NCBI RefSeq assembly: GCF_014190875.1
Contig: NZ_JACHVS010000001.1
Location: 310,001-374,000 of the forward strand
Direction of reading: 5' to 3'
DNA: 64,000 bases
Source: Paeniglutamicibacter cryotolerans
GTDB taxonomy: Bacteria > Actinomycetota > Actinomycetes > Actinomycetales > Micrococcaceae
Below are positions 43,704 to 52,726 of this stretch, piece after piece. The notes beneath the pieces are model-generated. The model searched no databases and was not told where the DNA came from. It was given only the letters and a program-made list of their open reading frames with translations. Numbering within the stretch: position 1 is the first letter of the stretch; each line of letters begins with the position of its first letter. The position numbers and the translations under genes were made by a program.

Positions 43704-45223
43704 GGGCCTGTCAAGTTGTCTGTGTAAATGAACTAGTCAGATAGTGTTTCTTGCTCTAATCCTTGAGGCCCTTTAAGGCGAAGATTCGATTCTAATCCAG
43801 GTAGGCTTCCACGCGTTCGGGATAGGTCAGGCACAGGTACTGCAGGGCCTGGTTCCAACCGGTGGTCTTGGCCCCCTCCAGGAGGCGTCCGCTGGAGGCC
43901 CGGGTGCCGGCCCGGACCTTGGCACGTTCGATGGCGCGCTTGTCCTCGATGTTGCAGATCGCCAACCACAGCAGCTTCACCGCGGCCGCGTCGTTAGGGA
44001 AGTGACCACGGTTCTTGGTGACTTTTCGAAGTTGGAAATTCAACGACTCGATGGCATTGGTCGTATAAATGACCTTCCTCAAGGCAGGGGGAAACGCGAG
44101 GAACGGGGTGAAACGCTCCCAGGCGCTCTGCCACGTCTTCACCGCCGCCGGATACCTGGTGCCCCACTCGCCGTCGCTGAACTCCTTCAGGGCCGCACCG
44201 GCGGCTTCCTCGTTCGGGGCCGTGTAGATGAGCCGCAGCTGGGCGGCGACCTTCTGCCGGTCTGCGTAGGAAACGAAACGCATCGAAGAACGGATCAGGT
44301 GCACCACGCAGGTCTGCACCGTCGCGTGGGGCCACGTCGCCTCGATGGCCTCGGGGAAACCGGTGAGCCCGTCGCAGCAGACGATCAGCACGTCCTTCAC
44401 CCCGCGGTTGGCCAGCTCGGAGCAGACCTGCGCCCAGAACTTCGCGCCCTCGGCCGCGGCGATCCAGATCCCCAGCACGTGCTTGATCCCGTCCATGTCC
44501 ACGCCCACGGCGATGTGCGCGGCCTTGTTCTTCACGTGCGCGCCGTCGCGGACCTTGATCACGATCGCATCCAGGTACATGATCGGGTAGATCGGATCCA
44601 AGGGGCGGTTCTGCCAGGCGATGACCTCGTCAAGGATCTCGTCGGTGATCTTCGAGATCGTCTCGCGCGAGAGTTCGGTGCCCAGGGTGGAGGCCAGGTG
44701 GTGTTCGATGTCCCGCACCGTCATGCCCCCGGCATAGAGGCTCACGATCATGTCCGCCAGCTGCCCGGTATGCCGGGTGCCCTTGGGAACCAGGCGCGGG
44801 ACGAAGGTCCCGGCCCGGTCCCGCGGTACTGCCAGGTCGATGTCCCCGGCGCTGGTGGACACCGTCTTGGGGTAGGAACCGTTGCGGGAGTTCGTGACCT
44901 CGCGGCCGGCGTACTCGTGCTTCTCGTAGCCCAGGTGCTCGGTCAATTCGGTCTTCAGGCCCCGTTCCAGACCGGCCCGGATCAGGTGCTGGATGAACCC
45001 GTCCTTGCCATCGAGTTCGATCTCGCCGCGGTCGATCTGGCCCATCAGCTCATCGAAGGCCCCCGAGGCCTTGAGTTCTTCCATGTTCCCGACGGCGGCC
45101 ATGCGCTCGGCCGCTGCCGAGGCGTCTACTTTCCCTGCCGGTTTTTTGCGTTCTATCACGGTCATAATTGTCCTCTGAATCAGATGGTGACTAGGTCATT
45201 TACACACTCCATCTGACAGGCTC
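43704..45223 (-). mobile_element. IS256-family insertion sequence, intact
   Basis: 1520 bp with 28-bp imperfect terminal repeats: left GGGCCTGTCAAGTTG, right read inward GAGCCTGTCAGATGG; both continue to TGTGTAAATGA. The 8-bp duplication CGGCCCTG is at 43696-43703 and 45224-45231. One transposase gene fills it on the minus strand. Ends and gene are intact, so it is probably active. Confidence 0.97.
43792..45165 (-). CDS. IS256-family transposase
   Basis: A 457-residue mutator-type (IS256) transposase. The DDE triad is visible as Asp in YLDAIVIKVRDG, Asp in VCCDGLTGFPEAI and Glu in TTNAIESLN, with the C/H signature CVVHLIRSSMRF between. The N-terminal 70 residues form a helical DNA-binding region. 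Full length with no frameshift. The ATG at 45165 lies 58 bp inside the right terminal repeat. Confidence 0.97.
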   Translation of the reverse strand: MTVIERKKPAGKVDASAAAERMAAVGNMEELKASGAFDELMGQIDRGEIELDGKDGFIQHLIRAGLERGLKTELTEHLGYEKHEYAGREVTNSRNGSYPKTVSTSAGDIDLAVPRDRAGTFVPRLVPKGTRHTGQLADMIVSLYAGGMTVRDIEHHLASTLGTELSRETISKITDEILDEVIAWQNRPLDPIYPIMYLDAIVIKVRDGAHVKNKAAHIAVGVDMDGIKHVLGIWIAAAEGAKFWAQVCSELANRGVKDVLIVCCDGLTGFPEAIEATWPHATVQTCVVHLIRSSMRFVSYADRQKVAAQLRLIYTAPNEEAAGAALKEFSDGEWGTRYPAAVKTWQSAWERFTPFLAFPPALRKVIYTTNAIESLNFQLRKVTKNRGHFPNDAAAVKLLWLAICNIEDKRAIERAKVRAGTRASSGRLLEGAKTTGWNQALQYLCLTYPERVEAYLD

Positions 45224-46795
45224 CGGCCCTGGTCGCCGGGATGATCGCCGGGGCCGACAGCATCGATGACATGAGCCTGCTACGCCATGGAGCAATGAAC
45301 AAGCTCTTCGCTGGCTGCTACGCACCCTCCACCCTCGGCTCCTACCTGCGGACCTTCACCTTCGGGCACGTACGCCAACTGCAATCCGCCGCCCGCGCCT
45401 TCTTGGGGAACCTCTCAGCGCAGGTTCCCCTGATCGGCACCCCGGCAGCCGGGGACTTCGTGTATGTCGACGTCGATGACACGATCATCGAGGTCTTCGG
45501 GCACCAGAAACAAGGCGCCGGATTCGGCTACTCCGGGGTCCGGGGACTGAACGCCCTGATCGGCATTGCCTCGAGCCCCGGGCACGCACCGGTGATCGTG
45601 GCCCAGCGCCTACGCAAGGGCTCGGCGTCCTCGGCTCGCGGGGCAGCGAGCTTCATTGCCGCGTCCCTGGCCACCAGCCGTTCACTGGGCACCCACGGGC
45701 GGTTTTTGGTACGTGCCGACTCGGCGTACTACAACCAATCCGCGGTCGCCCGGGCCCTGAAACACGGGGCTGACATGTCGGTGACAGTGCGGATGAACCC
45801 CTCCATCAAGAAGGCCATCACCGCGATCCCCGAAGAGAAGTGGGAAACCATCAAATATCCCCAGGCCATCTTCGATGAAGACAGTCGGACCTGGATCTCC
45901 AAAGCCGAGGTCGCCGAGGCGGACTACACCGCGTTCTCCTCCAAGAAAAAGACCGAAAGGATCCCCGGCCGGTTGATCGTGCGCCGCATCCCCGAGCTGA
46001 ACAAGGCCAAGATCATCTCCGGACAGCAGGAAGCCTTCAAGCTCCACCGGTACCACGGGGTATTTAGCACCGTTTCCAAGGACCTGTTGGGCACCGTGGA
46101 CATGGACAAGACCCACCGCCAACACGCCGTCATCGAGGCCGTGAACGCCGAGCTGAAGGACGGGCCCCTGGCCCATCTACCTTCCGGGAATTTCAGTGCC
46201 AACGCGGCATGGCTCCATGCCGCGACCATCGCCTACAACCTCACTCGGGCCGCCGGAATCCTCGCCGCCGGGTCCTTCACCCGGGCCAAGATGGGGACCC
46301 TGCGCAGCAAACTCATCTTGGTTCCGGCCCGGATTGCTTCCAGCGCCCGGAAAATCAAATTACATCTTCCGCAAAACTGGCCCTGGGCCGAACCTTGGGA
46401 CCGGCTCTTCACCAGCGTTCAGGGCCCTCCGCAAGCAGCCTGAACCACCGGTCCAGCCAGCCTTCACGGCGCAATCAGGAATCCACGATGGAACACCCCC
46501 GGCAGCGAGGCCGGCACGCTTCGCGTGCCACAAACGAAACCGCCCCCGAATCCGGGATTCATTCCCGGACCCGAAAGCAGATCGGTGGATCGAGGCTTAC
46601 CCGACGGAGCACTATGCACCCAGCCCTGTAGCGGTCCACCGCTGACCTGGGAGCCGACGTGTTGTCCGGTCGTTGCCGATGTTCCAGGCGACGGCCGGCC
46701 GGCTCCATGCCCTGCCCCAGGCGGGCTCCCCCGGCGCCACGAATCCACAGTATCTTTCCGGGCCCCGAAGCACCGATCGGCCCTACACTAAACCC

Positions 46796-47344
46796 ATGTT
46801 TCGCATGCGCGGCACATACGCAACGGCCTTGGCCCTCGTATTGGCCCTGACCGGATGCACCAACCTCGTGGACAGCGACCCTCAGCTTCCGGCGGACGCC
46901 TCGAAAACGGCAGCGCCAGCGGTCGGAAATTCAGACGTCCTGCTGTTCTACCCGCGAGTCGACCCCGGCCCAAAGAATACGGATACCCGGTCCCCGGCCG
47001 AACTGGTTCGAGCCGGCGAGCATCCCCTCCAGGACGCCAAGCCCGGAACGGAGAAGGTGCTCGTCTCCAAGAAGTTCACCGGATCGGGTCATTTCGGCTT
47101 TGCCCGGCCCGGCCCCGACACCTACCTGTGGATCCTGATCAGTTGCTCACGTTCCACCCCCACAGATATCCAGACCTTCGACGAACAGGGCTCGATCACG
47201 GCGAGGTACGCCTACCCGAGCTGCAGCTCCGTCCCCAGCGGCGGCGCCACGCTCGATTCCTCCGGGGTCCGCGGCACCATCTCCGTCGACTCGGGCGTCG
47301 ATGTCACCCTGAGCGTCATCTCGGCACGTCGAACCCGACACTGA
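46796..47344 (+). CDS. lipoprotein, tandem family member 1
   Basis: A 182-residue lipoprotein: signal peptide MFRMRGTYATALALVLAL and lipobox LTGC (Cys23), then TNLVDSD. After a Pro/Ala-rich linker comes a beta-rich domain with the shared family pattern EHPLQD, PGTEKVLVSKKFTG, SGHFGF and a cysteine pair (LISCSRS ... PSCSSV). No known family recognised. It starts a set of three related lipoproteins on the same strand. The gap to the next gene is 37 bp. Confidence 0.75.
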   Translation: MFRMRGTYATALALVLALTGCTNLVDSDPQLPADASKTAAPAVGNSDVLLFYPRVDPGPKNTDTRSPAELVRAGEHPLQDAKPGTEKVLVSKKFTGSGHFGFARPGPDTYLWILISCSRSTPTDIQTFDEQGSITARYAYPSCSSVPSGGATLDSSGVRGTISVDSGVDVTLSVISARRTRH

Positions 47345-47381
47345 CCTGTGCTTTGAGACACAACTACCCTAGGCTGACAGC

Positions 47382-47963
47382 ATGATCGGTCCATCGCGCT
47401 CAGCCGCCCTCGGCGTCGCTGTCCTGCTTTGCCTGACCGGTTGCACGACCCTGGTCGATGCCCATCCGAACCCGGAGCCCACTGCCAGCACCGAGGTACA
47501 ACCGGTGCCCGAGGCGCCGAAGAACACGTTCACTCCGCTGGTCCCGGATCCGGCCCGAAGCACCCGAAGCACCCGAAGCACCGATGTTGCGCTCGAATCA
47601 CCGGCCGGCAGGTTCACGAAAGGCGCCGAGCCGCTCGATTCGATCGTCCCGGGAACCGGAAGCATGGTCTTGGAAGAGCGCTTCACCGGCCCCGTCGAAT
47701 TCGACCTGCCCCGGGCTCCACTCCCCGCTGGCTCCACCCTCATGATCGCCGTCAGTTGCTTCCCCGAGGGGTCCCGGTTCACCGCGGCCACGCGCGATGA
47801 TGAGCTGAACGTGTACAACGCTTCTTCCGGGTCCTGCGGCAAGGCCATCACGCTGGGCAGCGGCGGGGAGAACGGGAAGGCAACGAGCATCCGGGTCGTC
47901 GTCGATGACGACGTCGAGGCCCTCCTCGGCGTGGCCCGCGGCGAAACCGCCGATCGCGAATGA
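47382..47963 (+). CDS. lipoprotein, tandem family member 2
   Basis: A 193-residue lipoprotein with lipobox LTGC near residue 21 and the same TTLVDA start after the cysteine. A Pro-rich linker contains three in-frame copies of RST (47554-47580). The external domain shares AEPLDS, PGTGSMVLEERFTG, PVEFDLP and the pair VSCFPEG ... GSCGKA with members 1 and 3. Its stop overlaps the ATG of member 3 (ATGA at 47960-47963), so the two are co-translated. Confidence 0.75.
   Translation: MIGPSRSAALGVAVLLCLTGCTTLVDAHPNPEPTASTEVQPVPEAPKNTFTPLVPDPARSTRSTRSTDVALESPAGRFTKGAEPLDSIVPGTGSMVLEERFTGPVEFDLPRAPLPAGSTLMIAVSCFPEGSRFTAATRDDELNVYNASSGSCGKAITLGSGGENGKATSIRVVVDDDVEALLGVARGETADRE
47554..47580 (+). repeat. 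9-bp tandem repeat x3 within lipoprotein 2
   Basis: CCCGAAGCA three times without error, giving an Arg-Ser-Thr repeat in the linker between lipid anchor and domain. In-frame length changes would alter only the linker. Confidence 0.9.
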
Positions 47964-48895
47964 GTAGAATTCTTGCGGGACTGGGTGCCGCGGCACTGCT
48001 GACGGCCATGCTGAGCGGTTGTACACAGCTGGTCACGGACTCCGGCGCGTCCACGCCCGAACCGGCGTCCGAGCCCGTTGACGCACTCCCCGCCGTCAAA
48101 CCCACACCCGTCCCGGCGCCCTTCACCACCTATCCGGCACGGCCCACCAGCAAGGCCAAGATGGAGTCGATCGCAGCCGAGCTGAAGGCTGGCCGGCATC
48201 CGGTGGACCGCGCAGTACCCGGCAGCGAACGCGTGGTGCTGAGCAAGCGTTTCGTCGGCCCGCACCAATTCGATCTCCCCGCCCTCAACCCCGGCGAAGC
48301 AATCACCTGGTCAGTCAGCTGCCTCGGCGCCGGACAAGTCAGCCTGGAGATCTCCGATGCCGGCCCCTTCACCAGCGGCAGCATCATCTCCTGTTCCCCG
48401 AACCGGGCAGGAGGCAGCAGCCCCGCCTCGTCCGGGGCCGGCACGGTCAGAATCCATGTCGAGCCCGATGCCGAGGTCACGTTCGAGCTGATCGCGTTCA
48501 AGGAAAAATCCCTGTTCGATGACGAGGAGGAAATGATCGCGTTGCTGGGGCGGATGGACTCAGTCGAGCCCAACAGCGTCCGGGCCATCGCCGACGCCGC
48601 GTTCATCGGACCCGACGAACTCGTCCTGCCCCAGGCACGCACCGGCACCCATCTGGCAGCCGTGTTCGGCTGCCCCACAAAGGCACTGGTGCCGCTCCGC
48701 CTAGCCGATTCAGGCGGTCCAATCCCCCGTACTGAATACCTCGGCGACTGCATGTCCAGCGAGGCGGCCGGAACGGCGACATGGGAGGACCCGGATCCTT
48801 TAGGGGAACTCAAGCTGGTGGCCGACCTCGAGCCGGACAGGGTGATGCGGATGCGGGTCTTCAGCTATCGCATGGAGGCGGGGGCGGGCGGCTGA
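47960..48895 (+). CDS. lipoprotein, tandem family member 3 (two-domain)
   Basis: A 311-residue lipoprotein with lipobox LSGC near residue 21 and TQLVTD after it. The first domain carries RHPVDR, PGSERVVLSKRFVG, PHQFDLP and the pair VSCLGAG ... ISCSPN as in members 1 and 2. After an acidic hinge (KEKSLFDDEEEMI) a second, similar domain follows: AAFIGPDELVLPQ, VFGCPTK and YLGDCMS, so the domain appears duplicated within this member. Function unknown; surface-anchored binding or sensing is a guess. Confidence 0.75.
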   Translation: MSRILAGLGAAALLTAMLSGCTQLVTDSGASTPEPASEPVDALPAVKPTPVPAPFTTYPARPTSKAKMESIAAELKAGRHPVDRAVPGSERVVLSKRFVGPHQFDLPALNPGEAITWSVSCLGAGQVSLEISDAGPFTSGSIISCSPNRAGGSSPASSGAGTVRIHVEPDAEVTFELIAFKEKSLFDDEEEMIALLGRMDSVEPNSVRAIADAAFIGPDELVLPQARTGTHLAAVFGCPTKALVPLRLADSGGPIPRTEYLGDCMSSEAAGTATWEDPDPLGELKLVADLEPDRVMRMRVFSYRMEAGAGG

Positions 48896-48902
48896 TCCGC
48901 AC

Positions 48903-49499
48903 CTAAGCGATGTGCTTGCGCAGCCGGTGCACCAGCCCCGAACGCACTCCCGGCCATTCGCTGGCGATGATCGAGTAGACGACGGTGTCGCGCAGCGAGC
49001 CGTCGGCCATGCGCAGGTGCGAACGCAGTATCCCGTCCATTTTTGCGCCCAGCCGTTCGATGGCCGCGCGCGATGGGCCATTGAGCCAGTGCGTGCGGAA
49101 CTCCACTGCCGGGCAGCCCAGCCCCTCGAACGCGTGGGTGAGCAGCAGCAGCTTCGCATCCACGTTCGTCCCGGTACCCGAGGCCGATGCCCGGTTCCAG
49201 GTCGACCCGATCTCCACCCGCGGCAGGGCGGCGTCGATACCCATATAGGTGGTCATGCCCAGCACGAGTCCATCGGCGTTGCGCCGTGCCACGAACGGGA
49301 GCATGCTTCCCGCCTCGGCAAGCGCCAACCGCCGGTCGATCTCCGCGGCCATCGTTTCCGGCGAGGGAACGGCGGTGTACCAGAGCTGGTGCACGTCCCC
49401 GTCGCGCACAGCATCGACGAGTTCGTCGTGGTGCGCGTGGCCCAGCGGTTCGAGCGTGACCAGGGTGCCGGTGAGCGTGACCGGTGCGATGACTGTCAT
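48903..49499 (-). CDS. GNAT family N-acetyltransferase (RimJ/RimL-like)
   Basis: A 198-residue GNAT protein. It has VTLEPLGHAHHDELVDAV at the start and the acetyl-CoA region in EIGSTWNRASASGTGTN, KLLLLTHAFEGLGCPAVEFRTHWLN, typical of the RimJ/RimL group that acetylates protein N-termini or small amines. The ATG at 49499 is preferred to the frame extension at 49577. It is convergent with the lipoprotein trio, only 7 bp from the stop of member 3. Confidence 0.85.
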   Translation of the reverse strand: MTVIAPVTLTGTLVTLEPLGHAHHDELVDAVRDGDVHQLWYTAVPSPETMAAEIDRRLALAEAGSMLPFVARRNADGLVLGMTTYMGIDAALPRVEIGSTWNRASASGTGTNVDAKLLLLTHAFEGLGCPAVEFRTHWLNGPSRAAIERLGAKMDGILRSHLRMADGSLRDTVVYSIIASEWPGVRSGLVHRLRKHIA

Positions 49500-49580
49500 G
49501 GTTTCAGCGTACGAGAATCCAGGCGGCAGATGCTGGCCAAGGGGGCTTTGCCGGTCGATTATGTCGTTGCTCCGCATTTC

Positions 49581-50267
49581 CTACCCGCGCAGCTTGTCCT
49601 TCACGGCCTCCAGCTCGGCGGAGCTCAGCCCGTGTTCCAGCAGGAATTCCTCCACCGCCAGCGCGTCGATGAACCGGCCCAGGGCGCAGAGCCGTTCGGC
49701 GATCTGCGGGGCCAGGGCCTCCTCCTCCTGGTAGCTCTCGTAGGGGTGCCGGGTCGGGCTGATCCGGTGCCAGTGGTTGATGCCGCGCACCGAGGCCTCA
49801 TACTGCGCCGCCACCAGGTCCCGCCGCCCGGCCAGCTCCAACAGCATCGTGACGATCAGCCCGGTCCGGTCCCGCCCGGCCGAGCAATGCAGCACCACGC
49901 CGCCCTGCGCGGTTGCCAGCGCGCGGAAGACGGCGACAATACGTTCCGGGAAGAACCGGAGGTTCGCTGGGTACTGGCGCGGATGGTTCATATAGGGGGT
50001 GGCCACCGCCTCGAACCCGGCGTGCCCGCCCTCCTCGGTGGGAGCGTTCACTATCTCGATGCCGGCTAGCACCGAGGGGCCCACGGCGGGATCGGTGGGC
50101 CGGCGGACGCGCTCATCGGGGTTGCGCAGATCGATCACCGTGCCGATGCCCTGCGCATGCAGCGCCCGCCACCCGGCCTCGGTCAGCCACTCGGAACGCC
50201 CCATCCGATAGACCTGTCCCAGCACGGCCCGCGCATTGACGGCGCCCTCCCAATGAACCTCTTCCAT
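49581..50267 (-). CDS. tyrosine-type protein phosphatase (PTP/DSP-like)
   Basis: A 228-residue phosphatase with the signature loop LHCSAGRDRTGLI near residue 126: Cys nucleophile and Arg of CX5R. The upstream GTVIDLRNPDERVRRP segment matches actinobacterial PtpB-like lipid/tyrosine phosphatases. Substrate is unknown, protein phosphotyrosine or a lipid. The ATG at 50267 is weakly supported by a ribosome site. It is divergent from the GntR gene. Confidence 0.88.
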   Translation of the reverse strand: MEEVHWEGAVNARAVLGQVYRMGRSEWLTEAGWRALHAQGIGTVIDLRNPDERVRRPTDPAVGPSVLAGIEIVNAPTEEGGHAGFEAVATPYMNHPRQYPANLRFFPERIVAVFRALATAQGGVVLHCSAGRDRTGLIVTMLLELAGRRDLVAAQYEASVRGINHWHRISPTRHPYESYQEEEALAPQIAERLCALGRFIDALAVEEFLLEHGLSSAELEAVKDKLRG

Positions 50268-50374
50268 GGCACCAAGACTGCCATACCCGGGCCGGCACCA
50301 CTGCCGGGTTACGATGGCAGCAGGCGGTCCAAGCTCCACCGCCGCTTGATTCATGAACCCGGGAGGGGCCTTCC

Positions 50375-51079
50375 ATGGCTCGAACAACGCTTGGCGATTC
50401 CGTCGCGGACCAGCTATTGGAACGCATCATCGAGGGCATTTACGCGGTGGGGACGGCACTTCCGGCCGAGGCCTCGATCGGCGAGGAACTGAACGTCAGC
50501 CGACTGACGGTACGCGAGGCGATGAAGTCGCTGCGCGCCAAGAACGTGGTGGAGGCCCGAAGGGGCTCGGGAACGTTCGTGAACCCGCCGAGCATCTGGA
50601 CCTCGCTGGAGGCGGTGGTGCAGGCGATGAGCGCCGGCGGTGCCGCAGAGACATCGATCCAGCTGCTTGAGGTGCGGCGCATGATCGAGGTCGGTTCGGC
50701 CCAGCTGGCGGCCGGCCGGCGCACCGAGGCCGACCTGCTGGCCATGGCCGGGCACCTCAGCACCATGCGCGGGGCTCATGCCGGGGGCGACCTGGACGGA
50801 TTCGTCGCCGCGGACCTGGCCTTCCACGACGTGATTTTGAAGGCCACCGGCAATATCATGGTTGCCGCGCTCTATGACCCGCTGGACCGGCTGCTGGCCC
50901 GCGGCCGGCGCGAGACATCGGCTGTTGCCGACATCCAGGCACACGCCATCGCCATGCACGAGGACATCCTGACGGCGCTGGCCGCGGGAAACCCCGAGGC
51001 TTCCCGCGATGCGATGGAGGCCCACATGGTCCAGACCCGTGACGACCTGTTGCATTACGTGCTCGACGGCAACAGCTAG
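50375..51079 (+). CDS. FadR/GntR family transcriptional regulator
   Basis: A 234-residue GntR protein of the FadR subfamily. N-terminal winged HTH (ERIIEGIYAVGTALPAEAS; NVSRLTVREAMKSLRA; RRGSGTFV, about residues 5-70) and a C-terminal all-helical FCD ligand domain with metal-binding Asp/His positions (LAFHDVILKATGN). It sits 117 bp upstream of the acid-sugar operon on the same strand. A perfect-armed palindrome at 51161-51175 just before the first enzyme gene is its likely operator. Confidence 0.9.
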   Translation: MARTTLGDSVADQLLERIIEGIYAVGTALPAEASIGEELNVSRLTVREAMKSLRAKNVVEARRGSGTFVNPPSIWTSLEAVVQAMSAGGAAETSIQLLEVRRMIEVGSAQLAAGRRTEADLLAMAGHLSTMRGAHAGGDLDGFVAADLAFHDVILKATGNIMVAALYDPLDRLLARGRRETSAVADIQAHAIAMHEDILTALAAGNPEASRDAMEAHMVQTRDDLLHYVLDGNS

Positions 51080-51160
51080 GCATGGCGCCGGGGTCCGCTG
51101 AGCCGAGGCCCGGCCGGATTTCCCCGTAGGGGGGTTGCCATGCCCTGTGCCACACCCATA

Positions 51161-51175
51161 AGATGTCAGACATCT
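51161..51175. promoter_or_regulatory. GntR operator palindrome before the acid-sugar operon
   Basis: AGATGTC-A-GACATCT, with 7-bp arms and one central base, contains TGT...ACA spacing typical of GntR/FadR operators. It lies 20 bp before the GTG start of the kinase gene, overlapping where the promoter or leader must be. Confidence 0.7.
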
Positions 51176-51195
51176 GACTTATTGGAGGATTCAAC

Positions 51196-52674
51196 GTGGC
51201 ATCTCTCAATTCCCGGGCGCTCCCAGCCCAGGAGCTGCTCTCGACCCTGCCCGCGGCACCGATGCTTGATGCGGCAACGGTCCGCGCGGCACGCGCCCTG
51301 GCGCGGCCCCCGGTGCTGATCGTGCTCGACGACGACCCGACCGGCACCCAGTCCGTGTCAAACCTTCCGGTGCTCACCCGCTGGGATGTCGAGGACCTCG
51401 AATGGGGCCTGCGCCAAGAAACCGGCGGCGAACCGGTCCCGGCCCTCTACGTACTGACCAACACCCGCAGCCTGGGCGAGGCCGAGGCCGCCACCCGGAA
51501 CACCGAGATCGCCACCGCTGCCCTGCAGGCAGCCGAAAACCTCGGCGTGCGGGTCGGATTCGTCTCCCGCGGGGACTCCACCCTGCGCGGACACTACCCG
51601 CTGGAACCGGACACGCTTGCCGCGGCCATCACCGCCCACGGCGGCGCGCCGATCGACGGCGTGCTGATCGCCCCCGGGTTCCCCGACGCCGGGCGCATCA
51701 CCGTGAACTCCACCCACTACTGCGTCATCGACGGGATGGCCATCCCGGCCGCTGAAACCGAGTTCGCCGCCGACGCCACGTTCGGCTACGCCAGCTCCCA
51801 CCTGGCCCAGTACGTCCAGGAGAAGTCCGGCGGACGGATCAGCGCCTCCGACGTACTGGCCGTGACGCTGGATACGATCAGGAACGGCGGCCCCGAGGCC
51901 GTCGCGGCCGTGCTGCTCCAGGCCAGCAACGCCACCCCTATCGTCATCGACTTCGTCGTCGAGGAGGACCTGCGCGTCGTGGCGCTGGGGCTGCTGCTCG
52001 CCCAGGACCGGGGACGCACGTTCCTGCACCGCGTCGGACCGCCGTTCGTGCGCGCCATCGTCGGCCAGGATCAGGCACCCCCGCTCACCGGGACCGATGT
52101 CTACGCCGGACTGACCCCCTCCGCCAACGGCGGGCTCATCGTCGTCGGGTCCCACGTCGGAGTCACCACCCGGCAGCTGGCCCGGCTCAAGGAAGCCAGT
52201 CCCGAGACCACCACGGTCGAGCTCGACGTACCCTCCCTGGTTACGCAGGACGGCACCGATCACCCGGACCGCGCCGCCCACCTGGCAAACGCCGTCGCGG
52301 CGATCTGCGCTGCGCTGGCCACCGGCAATGTCATCCTGCAGACCTCCCGCGCGCTTCTCACCACAGCCGACGCGCAGTCCTCGCTGGCGCTCTCGCGCTC
52401 GGTCTCGGCCGCCGTGGTCACCGCCGTGCAGCAGGTCCTGGCTGCCACCGCACCGCGCTTCGTCATCGCCAAGGGGGGCATCACCTCCTCCGATGTCGCC
52501 GCGTTCGGGCTGGGAATCCGCCATGCCATAGTGCGCGGCCCGATGCTGCCCGGCATCGTCTCGCTCTGGGAACCCCAGGACGGTCCGGCCACCGGCATCC
52601 CCTACGTGGTCTTCGCCGGCAACGTCGGCACCGACGATTCGCTTGCAGAGGTGGCGGCCAAGCTCTCCGCCTGA
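51196..52674 (+). CDS. four-carbon acid sugar kinase (DUF1537 family)
   Basis: A 492-residue two-domain kinase. The N-terminal substrate domain begins VLIVLDDDPTGTQSV near residue 35 and holds RGDSTLRGHYPLEPD; the C-terminal nucleotide domain has FVIAKGGITSSDVAAFG. DUF1537 kinases phosphorylate 3-oxo-tetronates made by the adjacent dehydrogenase. The start is a GTG at 51196 with GGAGG 7 bp upstream. It opens a four-gene unit with dehydrogenase, GntP permease and class II aldolase. Exact substrate (erythronate, threonate or another) not decidable. Confidence 0.9.
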   Translation: MASLNSRALPAQELLSTLPAAPMLDAATVRAARALARPPVLIVLDDDPTGTQSVSNLPVLTRWDVEDLEWGLRQETGGEPVPALYVLTNTRSLGEAEAATRNTEIATAALQAAENLGVRVGFVSRGDSTLRGHYPLEPDTLAAAITAHGGAPIDGVLIAPGFPDAGRITVNSTHYCVIDGMAIPAAETEFAADATFGYASSHLAQYVQEKSGGRISASDVLAVTLDTIRNGGPEAVAAVLLQASNATPIVIDFVVEEDLRVVALGLLLAQDRGRTFLHRVGPPFVRAIVGQDQAPPLTGTDVYAGLTPSANGGLIVVGSHVGVTTRQLARLKEASPETTTVELDVPSLVTQDGTDHPDRAAHLANAVAAICAALATGNVILQTSRALLTTADAQSSLALSRSVSAAVVTAVQQVLAATAPRFVIAKGGITSSDVAAFGLGIRHAIVRGPMLPGIVSLWEPQDGPATGIPYVVFAGNVGTDDSLAEVAAKLSA

Positions 52675-52726
52675 GCCAGGTCCGACCACCATCACCTCCC
52701 GTTCCACAGCCCCGAAGGAAAACACC

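Larger units (their letters stand above)
43518..46443 (+). pseudogene. IS1380-family transposase interrupted by IS256
   Basis: The N-terminal 62 codons (MQVSHTLPALSVSFDDVNLV to LKLSAL, 43518-43703) and the C-terminal 403 codons (VAGMIAGADSIDDMSLLRHG onward, 45232-46443) are in the same frame once 1520 bp of IS256 and one 8-bp duplication are removed. The joined protein is 465 residues, full length for the family. DDE features are visible: VYVDVDDTIIEV, VRADSAYYN and HAVIEAVNAELK. No other damage is seen, so the insertion is recent. Confidence 0.95.
43398..46595 (+). mobile_element. IS1380-family insertion sequence carrying a nested IS256-family element
   Basis: Ends are inverted repeats: left CCTCGATCCATCGATG (43398 on) and right, read inward from 46595, CCTCGATCCACCGATC. 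A 5-bp target duplication CTTAC flanks it at 43393-43397 and 46596-46600. Without the nested element and its 8-bp duplication it is 1670 bp, the expected size for this family. It interrupts a small ORF. Confidence 0.95.
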
